A stretch of 63,639 nucleotides of DNA, taken from the NCBI GenBank assembly GCA_905235575.1, contig CAJOLZ010000023.1, forward strand, positions 1 to 63,639, read 5' to 3'. A model generated the notes under the pieces. It had not been told where the DNA came from, searched no databases, and saw only the letters and a list, made by a program, of their open reading frames with translations. The stretch is from an uncultured Bacteroidaceae bacterium (GTDB lineage: Bacteria; Bacteroidota; Bacteroidia; Bacteroidales; Bacteroidaceae). The translations under genes and the position numbers were made by a program. Below are positions 44,154-52,653 of the stretch, one piece after another (position 1 is the stretch's first letter; each line of letters opens with the position of its first letter).

Positions 44154-45218
44154 TTACAAAAGTTCTGCTATGATAAGACGTCTCAGATACCACATGGTAG
44201 TGCCCAGCACGGCCAGCACAAGCATCGTCGCTACGAAGAACATACGTTTCGGTCCCGCCGGACGGATAGGAACGGTGGGACTCTTGATGACCGTGAAGGC
44301 TGGCGTCTGTTCTTGCACCTTTGCCTTGGCATTTTCCAGTTGTCCGCTCATGGTCTGGTATTTGGTCAGCTTCATACTCATGTCGTTCTCCAGCTGGTCA
44401 CGTTCGGAGATAACAGCTTGCAAGATCACATTCTGATGTCTGTCACAGTATGCACTGTACAAATCTGTAGCTTCGCGATATTCCGTGAAAGCACTGTCAC
44501 ACAATGCCTGATAGTATGCCACATCCTGACGTGCCTTTCGTGTCCTGTACGCTATGATGAAGTCCTGCAAGTGCTCTCTTATGCTGTCAGCCATCGTAGC
44601 ACATATCAATGCATCCTGGTCTTTCACGACAATAGATACGACATTATTCTTCTTGTCCACGAGACAACTTACCTTTTCCGATATCATCTTCATTATACCA
44701 AAGTCTTTCTTATTCAAGAAGAATGGGTCCACTACTCCATCATTGGATATGCCCTGCGGTTCTTCTTTCTCGAACATTTTCCTAACGAAAGAAAGAGTTT
44801 TTCGGAGGGGATAGGTAAGCGGATTGCTTTTCTGATATCGTTTCAGGTATTCGTGGTACGATGTGTTGATGCTGCCATCCATCGTACACACCTGAACGTC
44901 GAAGAGTGGTACCAGAAATTCCGGCGAATCGAAAAGTTCGGGGTACAGCATCGGGTAGATGGCATCGGAACTTTGCATACTGTTCAGGTCAAATCCGAAT
45001 GAGGCAGCCAGAGAACCGATGCCCCCTGCCGGCATATCCGCGCCCCATTCCGGAGCGAGTTTCACCTCGCACGTATAGTATCTGGGCTGTGGAAGGATTA
45101 TTATGCACGAGAGGACGAACGTCGCCACCAATATCTTAACGTACGACGTCTTCTTTTGCTTAATAATCTGTGAAGCCTCATTCAGGACTGCGAAGTCCGC
45201 CTTATTGTTGTTACTCAT
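44154..45218 (-). CDS. Wzz-type chain-length regulator without kinase domain
   Basis: A 354-residue protein with one helix near each end (about 27-45 and 325-345) and a large periplasmic region with predicted coiled-coil segments. The second-helix region is preceded by the proline-rich VIKSPTVPIRPAGPKR, which is typical of Wzz/Wzc. There are no Walker motifs, so it is a PCP-1-type regulator or needs a separate kinase. The Wzc at 30068 is about 12 kb away and has its own Wzz domain. It lies between the SLBB export gene and wzx. Confidence 0.88.
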   Translation of the reverse strand: MSNNNKADFAVLNEASQIIKQKKTSYVKILVATFVLSCIIILPQPRYYTCEVKLAPEWGADMPAGGIGSLAASFGFDLNSMQSSDAIYPMLYPELFDSPEFLVPLFDVQVCTMDGSINTSYHEYLKRYQKSNPLTYPLRKTLSFVRKMFEKEEPQGISNDGVVDPFFLNKKDFGIMKMISEKVSCLVDKKNNVVSIVVKDQDALICATMADSIREHLQDFIIAYRTRKARQDVAYYQALCDSAFTEYREATDLYSAYCDRHQNVILQAVISERDQLENDMSMKLTKYQTMSGQLENAKAKVQEQTPAFTVIKSPTVPIRPAGPKRMFFVATMLVLAVLGTTMWYLRRLIIAELL

Positions 45219-45239
45219 GCCTTATGTTTTCCCGTTATG

Positions 45240-47771
45240 TTATTTCAGAATACTTATCAGTGCCACCACTACGCTGGCCAGCGAGGCACCTCCGCTCGCG
45301 ATGGCCATCACCTCGCCCGTGGTCATACGGTTGGCCTGCTTCTTCGTGGGCACCACTATCTCGCACCCTGGCTGTACGGCTTTGGAACTGTTCCGGCTGA
45401 GTTTCTCCACCGAGCCGTTCATGTAGATGGCATAGACACCTTTCTTCTTGGCACGATTGCCATAACCGCCGGCACGTTTGATGTAGTATTTCAGCGACTC
45501 ACCCTTTCTGTAGTTCATACTGATGGGATAGCTCACCTCGCCGCTCACCTTTACGGTGTTGCTGTATTGTGGGATTATCAGTTGGTCACCCTCGCGCAGC
45601 ACAATGTCATCGACACCGCCGGGAGTCTCAAGCGCCTTGTCCAGATTGACTGCCACAGGATAGGTGTTTCCCAGGTCCATCTTCATCTGAAGCAGCGAGT
45701 CGGCTTGTTCCATGTCGTATTCCTTGTCACTGGCGAGTGCTTCTTCGTAGAGCTGAATCTGTGCGGCACGCAGCGAGCTTTCGCGTTGCAGACGTTCGTC
45801 GGCCGTCATCACACGGCTCAGTCGGGCACCCTTCGTGTATCCTAGGGCGGTGACACCACCGGCAGCTTTCACCAAGTCACTCAGTCGATACTCCTTGTTG
45901 GTCATCGAATAGGAGCCGGCAAAGTTCACGCAGCCTGAGATGTAGACATTCATCTGTTCGCTGTATTCGGGCGAGCGTCGCACAGACACCACATCGTAGG
46001 GCATCAGGCGGAAGGTCGTGTCAGATACGTGCAGGTTGGCATCAAGCGAGAACGAGAACGTCTCGGCCATGCGTCCCGTATTTTCAGTTGAGTTGGCGTC
46101 GTAGATGCGACGGAAGACATCTACTTTTGCCAGCGAAGCAGCATCTGTCATGCCGCCGGCCTGCAGTATGAGGTCGCCCACCGAGGTATTCTCTGCAAAC
46201 TCATATACACCGGGGTATTTCACTTCGCCGTTGATGGTGAGTGTCTGTTCGCCTTTCATCTCAAGCGCACTGGGCACGAAAAGCACATCGCCCTTTCGCA
46301 GGGGTATGTCGGGCGTTGTACCTGCCATTATGCCTTCGATGTCCACGCTGAGCATCTCCAGCGAAAGATCTTCTTTCTGTCGGTGCATGACGGCGTGGTT
46401 GGTGAAGGCATCCTCGCGTAAGCCTCCTGCAGCAAGCAGCAGTCCGCGCACGGTCTGTATGTCACCGCTCAGTTGGAACTGTCCTTCGTGCATCACGGCA
46501 CCGCGCACTTCCACCAGGTTCGAGTAGCGTGGTATGACGCTGTCCACGTAGAGCGAGTCGCCATCGGCGAGGGAGAAAGTCTGCATCTTGAATTCATCGA
46601 CGGTGTGCACGCTGTATTCGCCGCCTGCCTTGCGTGTCACACGCACGCTCTTCGTATAGGCATCGCCGGCAAAACCTCCTGCATAGTCGAGTATCTGTTT
46701 CACGCTCTCACCGGTTTTCATTTCGTAGAACATGGGGCGTTTCACCTTTCCGCGCAGGTTGACGAGACAATCGTAGGGGCCCACCATGATGACGTCGTTG
46801 TCCTGCAGGCGGACATCTCCGGAGACGTTCCCGTTGAGCAGATAGTCGTAGACATCGATGGTGGCTATCTGTCGGCCGCTGCGATATACGCGTATGTCGC
46901 GCAGCGTACCTATCGAACTGATACCGCCGGCGGCATAGAGTGCATTGAAGGCACTGCTGAGCGAGGAAAGGGTGTACGTGCCGGGCATGAGGACCTCGCC
47001 CACCACCTGCACCTGTATGCTTCTCACGTCGGCCACAGCCAGACTGAACTGGCAGTCGGCATAGTATTGTCCGAGCTTATTGCGCAGCAGTTCGGTGGCC
47101 TGTTGCACCGAGAGGCCGGCGAGTTTGATGGGGCCTACGCCACTCACCACCACCACGCCGTCGGGCGAAATCACACTTTCGATGGTCTGCTGACTGGCTC
47201 CCCAGATGTCTATCACCACATTGTCGCCCGAGCCGAGCCGATAGTTTGCGGGCGTGGCCATGTTGGTGCTGGGTTCGAAGGTCAGGTTGCGGTTGTTAAA
47301 GATGTTGCGGCCGAAGACCTCGCTCTCGTCGCGCAGCAGATTCTGGTAGTAGACGAGCGAGTCTATGTCGAGGAAGCCTATCTCCTGTGTCAGCTGCGCC
47401 TCGCGTTCCTCGGCACTGAGTGTGCGGAACGGCTCGTTGGTACGTAACATACGTCCGTTGCGCTGCTGCAGTTCCTCCTGGGCTCGCTCGCGTGCCGTCC
47501 GCTGGCGCGTGGCACCGTTCGGCACGTTCTGTGGCGTTGTCAGGTCTACGGCTCCCATCTGGTTCTGCTGAGCCTCGTATTTCTGTCTGATGCGTCTCAA
47601 CTGGTCGGGTGTCACACCTCTCTGCAGCAGCTTTGTCACGATGGTCTGCTGGTTCGAGCCGCGAGCCTGCTCCTGCTGAACGAAGGTGATGATTTGTTGT
47701 TCTGTCATACTCTGTGCGAAGGCACAGCAGACACTCAGGCAGAGTGCCAATGTCAGATAGATTCGTCGCAT
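45240..47771 (-). CDS. Large Wza-like export protein with multiple SLBB domains
   Basis: An 843-residue secreted protein. A signal peptide (about 20 residues) is followed by a Gln-rich helical region (about 20-120), a Poly_export domain (about 170-255; YRLGSGDNVVIDIWGASQQT) and at least four or five SLBB-like modules (for example VQVVGEVLMPGTYTLSSLSS, VNLRGKVKRPMFYEM, VEVRGAVMHEGQFQLSG, TINGEVKYPGVYEFAENTS, VKVSGEVSYPISMNYRKGES). It ends in a membrane-type helix (ASLASVVVALISIL). The multi-SLBB form is common in Bacteroidetes and is far larger than the 379-residue E. coli Wza. It starts 4 nt after the initiating transferase. Confidence 0.9.
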   Translation of the reverse strand: MRRIYLTLALCLSVCCAFAQSMTEQQIITFVQQEQARGSNQQTIVTKLLQRGVTPDQLRRIRQKYEAQQNQMGAVDLTTPQNVPNGATRQRTARERAQEELQQRNGRMLRTNEPFRTLSAEEREAQLTQEIGFLDIDSLVYYQNLLRDESEVFGRNIFNNRNLTFEPSTNMATPANYRLGSGDNVVIDIWGASQQTIESVISPDGVVVVSGVGPIKLAGLSVQQATELLRNKLGQYYADCQFSLAVADVRSIQVQVVGEVLMPGTYTLSSLSSAFNALYAAGGISSIGTLRDIRVYRSGRQIATIDVYDYLLNGNVSGDVRLQDNDVIMVGPYDCLVNLRGKVKRPMFYEMKTGESVKQILDYAGGFAGDAYTKSVRVTRKAGGEYSVHTVDEFKMQTFSLADGDSLYVDSVIPRYSNLVEVRGAVMHEGQFQLSGDIQTVRGLLLAAGGLREDAFTNHAVMHRQKEDLSLEMLSVDIEGIMAGTTPDIPLRKGDVLFVPSALEMKGEQTLTINGEVKYPGVYEFAENTSVGDLILQAGGMTDAASLAKVDVFRRIYDANSTENTGRMAETFSFSLDANLHVSDTTFRLMPYDVVSVRRSPEYSEQMNVYISGCVNFAGSYSMTNKEYRLSDLVKAAGGVTALGYTKGARLSRVMTADERLQRESSLRAAQIQLYEEALASDKEYDMEQADSLLQMKMDLGNTYPVAVNLDKALETPGGVDDIVLREGDQLIIPQYSNTVKVSGEVSYPISMNYRKGESLKYYIKRAGGYGNRAKKKGVYAIYMNGSVEKLSRNSSKAVQPGCEIVVPTKKQANRMTTGEVMAIASGGASLASVVVALISILK

Positions 47772-47775
47772 ATCG

Positions 47776-48450
47776 TTAGATTTTCTTTCCGTTGAGAATA
47801 AAATTAGCGGTGGTGAGCATGATCTTCAGATCCAGCCAGAGGGAGCGTTTCTTCAGGTACTCCAGGTCCATCTGCAGCCGGATGAGCATCTTCTCCATCG
47901 TGTCGGTATATCCGTTGTAGAGTGTGGCCATCGAGGTCAGCCCGGGGCGCATGCGGTAGATGTGCTCATAGTCGGGATTGCGCTCCATAATCTGTGCAAT
48001 GAAATAGCTGCGTTCGGGGCGCGGACCCACGAACGACATATCGCCCACGAAGATGTTCCACAGCTGGGGAAGCTCGTCCAGATGGTGCTCACGCAGGAAG
48101 CGCCCGAAGGGTTCCAGTTCCATGTCGGAGCGATACGAGAGACGCGGCACACCGTCGGCCTCAAAATCGGGCGGCATGGTGCGGAACTTCAGGATGTGGA
48201 ATGGACGGCCGCCGTAGCCGATACGCTCCTGAGAGAAGAACACAGGACCTCCGCTGCGGCGCAATATCATCACCGAGATGACGGCAAAAAGGGGCGAAAG
48301 CAACACCAGTCCCAAAAGCGAGACCACTATGTCGAACACTCTCTTCACAAGGCGTTCTGCGGCATTCATGCCATCACGCACTTCCATCTCTGCAGCAAAT
48401 TCGCGTATCACTTGCGTGGATTTCTTATCGGTAGCGTTTATACTCTTCAC
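47776..48450 (-). CDS. WcaJ/PglC-type initiating sugar transferase
   Basis: A 224-residue monotopic phosphoglycosyl transferase that starts polysaccharide synthesis by moving a sugar phosphate to undecaprenyl phosphate. It has the membrane-inserting helix (VKRVFDIVVSLLGLVLLSPL), the KFRTM segment, the catalytic LDELPQLWNIF and the GDMSFVGPRPER loop. It lacks the N-terminal four-helix and Rossmann domains of long WbaP-type enzymes. It is the first gene of the ten-gene minus-strand run. No clear TAnnTTTG box lies between it and the element B copy upstream. Confidence 0.93.
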   Translation of the reverse strand: MKSINATDKKSTQVIREFAAEMEVRDGMNAAERLVKRVFDIVVSLLGLVLLSPLFAVISVMILRRSGGPVFFSQERIGYGGRPFHILKFRTMPPDFEADGVPRLSYRSDMELEPFGRFLREHHLDELPQLWNIFVGDMSFVGPRPERSYFIAQIMERNPDYEHIYRMRPGLTSMATLYNGYTDTMEKMLIRLQMDLEYLKKRSLWLDLKIMLTTANFILNGKKI

Positions 48451-48515
48451 GTTTATATAACTCCCCGAAGGGGTGTTTTATTGCCCCCTGCCCTACATTT
48501 TTCCTCGTGCGCGGG

Positions 48516-48833
48516 CGAGGAGGAACGAGCAGAAAGCAGTCTGCAGAAGCACAGAATTCTTTACACAAGAGCATCTCCCGCAGGCTATGCCGAGAGATAC
48601 GCCACGAAGCGGAGTGCGAAACAACGTGTTGCGAAGGCCGACGCAGCACGTTGCGAAGGCTGTCGCACCACGGTGCGCAGGGCGTCGCAGCACGTTGCAT
48701 TTTCGGTCGTTCCTCGATACGCAGAAAGCACTCTCATTATCAGCAAGTTGCAGAAACGGCCGAAATTCTCATCCGTGCAGGGTGCTGAGCAGGAAGGTTC
48801 GGGCAACATACACCGACGGAATAATTTACATTC
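48516..48833 (+). repeat. Dispersed element family B, copy 1, with 22-nt palindromic array
   Basis: An element of about 320 bp shared with 52090-52403. Common blocks are: GAGATACKCCACG; a four-unit core (48617-48703) beginning ACAACGTG and GCGAAGGCC and ending CGCAGCACGTTGCATTTTC; CTCATTATCAGYAAGTTGCA; then CAACATACA and AATAATTTACATTC at the right end. The flanks differ from family A, but the order array, WTATCA, GTTGCA, TTCTC-like is kept. It sits in the divergent gap 48451-49063, followed by the duplicated cyd promoter. A short CCCC-GAA-GGGG hairpin lies at 48463-48474. Confidence 0.8.
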
Positions 48834-48911
48834 GGAGTATCTCTCCCCTGCCCCGGCCGACGTGGTCGATATCTGCGCGCGAACCTCGTACAAGAAAATC
48901 TTCATTTTCTT

Positions 48912-48942
48912 TTTGTTCTTTCCTCGCTTATTCGTAACTCTG
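48912..48942 (+). promoter_or_regulatory. Decayed upstream copy of the cyd promoter
   Basis: TTTG (48912-48915), 19 nt (TTCTTTCCTCGCTTATTCG), then TAACTCTG (48935-48942). The -33 box and spacer are identical to those of the downstream promoter 88 nt away; only the -7 box differs. The same kind of arrangement precedes rnpB. Confidence 0.6.
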
Positions 48943-48999
48943 ACCTTCGGTCGAAATTACTTCCGCTCGAAAGAGCCCAAAGAAAATTTTCATTTTCTT

Positions 49000-49030
49000 T
49001 TTGTTCTTTCCTCGCTTATTCGTAATTTTG
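49000..49030 (+). promoter_or_regulatory. Promoter of the DUF4492-cydA-cydB operon
   Basis: TTTG (49000-49003), 19 nt, then TAATTTTG (49023-49030), 34 nt before the DUF4492 start codon. Confidence 0.85.
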
Positions 49031-49063
49031 CAAAGTCGACACTTCAAAAAAGTCAAAGGACGT

Positions 49064-49279
49064 ATGCACTTTTTGAACTCCGTCTTTCGTTTCTATCTGG
49101 ACGGCTTCCGCCAGATGACCCTGGGGCGTACGCTCTGGGTGCTCATTCTCTTGAAGCTCTTCATCATATTTGCCATCCTGCGCCTCTTCTTTTTCCGCCC
49201 TGCCATGCACGGCATGACCGACGGTCAGAAGCAGGAACACGTGGCCGGACAACTGACAAAACCCCTGAAAAACCTCTGA
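49064..49279 (+). CDS. DUF4492 small membrane protein of the cytochrome bd operon
   Basis: A 71-residue single-helix membrane protein (helix about residues 23-45, GRTLWVLILLKLFIIFAILR) with the family start MHFLNSVFRFYLDGFRQMTL. DUF4492 genes usually sit directly before cydA in Bacteroidetes. It starts 20 nt before cydA here, so it is probably a small accessory subunit or assembly factor of the oxidase, comparable in place to CydX of Proteobacteria. The ATG at 49064 is chosen because earlier ATGs lie upstream of the predicted transcript. Confidence 0.88.
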   Translation: MHFLNSVFRFYLDGFRQMTLGRTLWVLILLKLFIIFAILRLFFFRPAMHGMTDGQKQEHVAGQLTKPLKNL

Positions 49280-49298
49280 AAACCTGAATTTCTAAAAT

Positions 49299-50798
49299 AT
49301 GGACGTAACACTTATCGACTGGTCGCGGGCGCAGTTCGCCCTGACGGCAATGTACCACTGGCTCTTCGTCCCGCTGACGCTGGGACTGGGTGTCATCATG
49401 GGCATCATGGAAACCATCTACGTAGTGCGCGGCGAAGACTACTGGCGCCGCGTCACGCAGTTCTGGATGAAAGTCTTCGGCGTGAATTTCGCCGTTGGCG
49501 TGGCCACAGGCCTCATCCTCGAGTTTGAGTTCGGCACGAACTGGAGCAACTACTCCTGGCTGGTGGGCGACATCTTCGGTGCCCCCCTGGCCATCGAGGG
49601 CATCGTGGCCTTCTTCATGGAGAGCACGTTCATCGCCGTCATGTATTTCGGCTGGAACAAGGTGAGCCGCGGCTTCCATCTGGCCTCCACCTGGCTCACC
49701 ACGCTGGGTGCCACGCTCTCCGCATGGTGGATTCTGGTGGCCAACGCATGGATGCAGTATCCCGTTGGCACGACCTTCAACCCCGACACGGTGAGAAACG
49801 AGATGGCCTCCATTGGCTCCTTCCTCCAGGTGGCCTTCTCGCCCATGGCTGTCGTCAAGTTCTGTCACACCGTCAGCGCCGGATGGCTCACGGGCGCAGT
49901 GGTGGTTGTGGGCATCAGCGCATGGTACCTGCTGCGCCACCGCGAAGAACGGTTCGCCCGCAGCAGCATGCTCGTGGGCAGCATCGTGGGACTGGTGGCG
50001 TGCGGAATGGTGATGCTTACGGGCGACAGCTCGGGCATCATGGTCGGAAAGGCACAGCCCATGAAGCTGGCCGCCTTCGAAGGACTCTATGAGGGCAGCG
50101 AGCAGGCTCCCTTCACCATCGTGGGCGACATCAAGATTCCCGGCATGCTCACCGTACTGGCCACCCACAAGCTGCACGCCTTCGTGCCGGGCATCAACGA
50201 CATTCTGGAAGGCGGCTACATGCTGCCCGACAGCACCATTGCACTCTCTGCCGAAGAGAAGATGAGCCGCGGTGCAGAAGCTCTCTCCACGCTGAGATAT
50301 TACCGTCATTCGCGTGCTGCCGGACGTACCCAAGAGGCCGTCGTCATGAAAGACGAACTTCTGAAGAATCTTCCCTACTTCGGCTATGGGCACATCAAGG
50401 ACAAGCAAGACCTGGTTCCACCCGTTCCCATCGTCTTTTGGGCCTTCCGCGTAATGGTTGGTCTGGGCGCACTGTTCTGCCTGATATTCTTCCTGCTCAT
50501 CGTCATGCAATGGAAGAAAGTGCCCCTCACACGCTGGCCTCTGTTGCTGCACACGGCTTTCTGGTGCATTCCACTGGTCTACGTATGCTCTCAGGCAGGC
50601 TGGGTATGTGCCGAGGTGGGACGCCAGCCATGGGCCATCCAAGACCTCCTGCCCGTCACCGCTGCAGCCTCGTCGCTGCAGACCACTTCGGTGCGCATCA
50701 CATTCTTCATTTTCCTTGCCATCTTCACCTTGCTGCTCATTGCCGAGTTGCGCATCCTGTTTAGGGTGGTGAAGAAAGGACCAGCAATAGAGGAATGA
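49299..50798 (+). CDS. cydA: Cytochrome bd quinol oxidase subunit I
   Basis: The heme-carrying subunit of the high-affinity bd oxidase, which reduces O2 in the inner membrane. It has 499 residues and about nine helices. The likely heme b595 ligand is His20 (AMYHWLFVPLTLG), another heme histidine is near residue 189 (FCHTVSAGWLTG), and the signature GRQPWAIQDLLPV lies near the C-terminus. The quinol-binding Q-loop region (about 240-380) is the short type. In an anaerobe such as Prevotella this enzyme would mainly use trace oxygen. Confidence 0.97.
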   Translation: MDVTLIDWSRAQFALTAMYHWLFVPLTLGLGVIMGIMETIYVVRGEDYWRRVTQFWMKVFGVNFAVGVATGLILEFEFGTNWSNYSWLVGDIFGAPLAIEGIVAFFMESTFIAVMYFGWNKVSRGFHLASTWLTTLGATLSAWWILVANAWMQYPVGTTFNPDTVRNEMASIGSFLQVAFSPMAVVKFCHTVSAGWLTGAVVVVGISAWYLLRHREERFARSSMLVGSIVGLVACGMVMLTGDSSGIMVGKAQPMKLAAFEGLYEGSEQAPFTIVGDIKIPGMLTVLATHKLHAFVPGINDILEGGYMLPDSTIALSAEEKMSRGAEALSTLRYYRHSRAAGRTQEAVVMKDELLKNLPYFGYGHIKDKQDLVPPVPIVFWAFRVMVGLGALFCLIFFLLIVMQWKKVPLTRWPLLLHTAFWCIPLVYVCSQAGWVCAEVGRQPWAIQDLLPVTAAASSLQTTSVRITFFIFLAIFTLLLIAELRILFRVVKKGPAIEE

Positions 50799-50867
50799 GG
50801 AATGACTGAGACATCTTCATCACATTAGTACATTATAATCAGTGCAAAATACAATAGTCCATTCAAC

Positions 50868-52013
50868 ATGATTTCATATCTTTTCCTTCAGAACTACTGG
50901 TGGTTCCTCATATCCCTGCTGGGCGGTCTGCTCGTCTTCCTGCTTTTCGTGCAGGGCGGAAACTCCATCTATCCGGCACTGGCTCGCGACGAAGCCTCGC
51001 GGCGCATGCTCATCAACTCCACGGGTCGCAAGTGGGAGTTCACTTTCACCACGCTCGTCACCTTCGGCGGAGCGTTCTTCGCCTCGTTCCCCCTCTTCTA
51101 CAGCACCAGTTTCGGCGGGGCCTACTGGCTGTGGATGCTCATTCTGCTGAGTTTTGTCCTGCAGGCCGTCAGCTACGAGTTCCAAGGTCACATGGGTAAT
51201 ATCCTGGGCAGACGAGGATACCGACTCTTGCTGCAGGTGAACGGATTCACAGGTCCACTGCTGCTGGGTGTGGCTGTGGCGACCTTCTTCACCGGTGCCG
51301 ACTTCACGGTGAACCAACTTCGACTGAGCATTATCAGCAATCCGGTTGTCTCCACCTGGGGCAGCACATGGCACGGACTGGAGGCGCTGGCCAACCCGTG
51401 GAACCTGACGCTCGGGCTGGCAGTCTTTTTCCTGTCGCGCGTCCTCGCCCTGCAATACTTTATAAATAATGTACGCGACGAACAGATTGAGGCTCGTGCG
51501 CGCCGCCGCCTATGGATTGAGACGCCCCTCTTCCTGATTTTCTTCCTGACCTTCCTGGGCCGACTGCTCACCATGTCCGGTCAGGGTGTGGGACACTGGA
51601 ATCTGGTGGAGATTATTCCCCTGAAGTACCTGCACAACCTCTTGGAGCAGCCCTTCGTGCTCGTGCTCTTCGTGGCCGGCGTCGTGCTGGTGCTCTGGGG
51701 CACATTGCGCACGCTGTTGTCAAAGACATGGCGGCGCGGCATCTGGCTGAGCGGTACGGGCACCGTGCTCACCGTCACCGCCATGCTATTGCTGGCCGGA
51801 TGGAACGATACGTGCTACTACCCTTCGCTGGCCGATACGCGCAGTTCGCTCTACCTGTATAACAGTTGCGCCAGCGCGCCCACCCTGCAAGTGATGGCCA
51901 TCGTGTCCCTGCTCATCCCCTTCGTGCTGGCCTACATCTTCTACTGCTGGCGTGCCATAGACCGAAAGCCCATCACGCGAGAGGAGATGGAAAGCGGCAA
52001 ACACGTGTATTGA
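50868..52013 (+). CDS. cydB: Cytochrome bd quinol oxidase subunit II
   Basis: The second structural subunit of the bd oxidase, 381 residues with about eight or nine helices. It starts MISYLFLQNYWWFLISLLGG and has the family segments RDEASRRMLINSTGRKWEFT, the helix FASFPLFYSTSFGGAYWLWM, and YEFQGHMGN. It begins 69 nt after cydA with no promoter in between and is the last gene of the operon. The 3' gap holds an element B copy rather than a simple terminator. Confidence 0.96.
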   Translation: MISYLFLQNYWWFLISLLGGLLVFLLFVQGGNSIYPALARDEASRRMLINSTGRKWEFTFTTLVTFGGAFFASFPLFYSTSFGGAYWLWMLILLSFVLQAVSYEFQGHMGNILGRRGYRLLLQVNGFTGPLLLGVAVATFFTGADFTVNQLRLSIISNPVVSTWGSTWHGLEALANPWNLTLGLAVFFLSRVLALQYFINNVRDEQIEARARRRLWIETPLFLIFFLTFLGRLLTMSGQGVGHWNLVEIIPLKYLHNLLEQPFVLVLFVAGVVLVLWGTLRTLLSKTWRRGIWLSGTGTVLTVTAMLLLAGWNDTCYYPSLADTRSSLYLYNSCASAPTLQVMAIVSLLIPFVLAYIFYCWRAIDRKPITREEMESGKHVY

Positions 52014-52089
52014 AGCCGCTCCGCAGAGAAAAGGAAGCGTCCGCCTGACTCCGCCTTTAGGCATCTTCGTCTGAAGCGGATGTTAAGGT

Positions 52090-52403
52090 GAGGTGTGCAC
52101 AAAGGACTGAATTCCGAAGCGAGGAAATCCTTACAGGAAAGCATATCGAGCCGGCTCCGCAGAGAGATACTCCACGGAGCGTGGCTCGGAACAACGTGCT
52201 GCGAAGGCCAACGCAACACGTTGCGACGGTTGACGCACCACGCTGCGCAGGGCGTCGCAGCACGTTGCATTTTCATCCGTCTCACAGTGCGCCAGAACTC
52301 ATCTCATTATCAGTAAGTTGCAAAATCAGTCAGAATCTCCGTCCACACAGGGCCGTGAGGGGCGTCGATTTGTCAACATACATCAGCAGAATAATTTACA
52401 TTC
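52090..52403 (+). repeat. Dispersed element family B, copy 2, with 22-nt palindromic array
   Basis: This copy aligns along its length with 48516-48833: GAGATACTCCACGGAGCG; a core of four units (about 52187-52273) ending CGCAGCACGTTGCATTTTC; CTCATTATCAGTAAGTTGCA; CAACATACATC; and AATAATTTACATTC. Both copies keep the same orientation on the plus strand. It lies in the 52014-52653 gap. The rest of that gap is A/T-rich, with the CotH gene promoter at its end and nothing else recognised. Confidence 0.8.
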
Positions 52404-52585
52404 AATTATTTTTTTGCACGTCAAGTCCGACCGAAGCGTCATACTTTGACAAACTTATTCCTGATTCTAAGCGATTTTGCGCTTGATTTTGCCGTTTCTA
52501 CCCGTCCCCGACGGGTGTTTGAAGAATTTACTATCACACGAAAAAGAAAAATCGTATAAATAAACTAAAAAAATTCATGAAATGT

Positions 52586-52616
52586 TTTGTTTGTTCAAGA
52601 AAAGTTAGTAGTTTTG
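52586..52616 (+). promoter_or_regulatory. Promoter of the CotH-domain protein
   Basis: TTTG (52586-52589), 19 nt, then TAGTTTTG (52609-52616), 38 nt before the start codon. Confidence 0.75.
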
Positions 52617-52653
52617 TTCGTAAAACATTTCTATTTCTATTCAAGAAGATCAA

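Noticed and set aside
49164..50642. A 492-codon minus-strand frame across cydA
   Set aside because: It is a shadow of cydA; the translation is His- and Gly-rich with no membrane helices or motifs.
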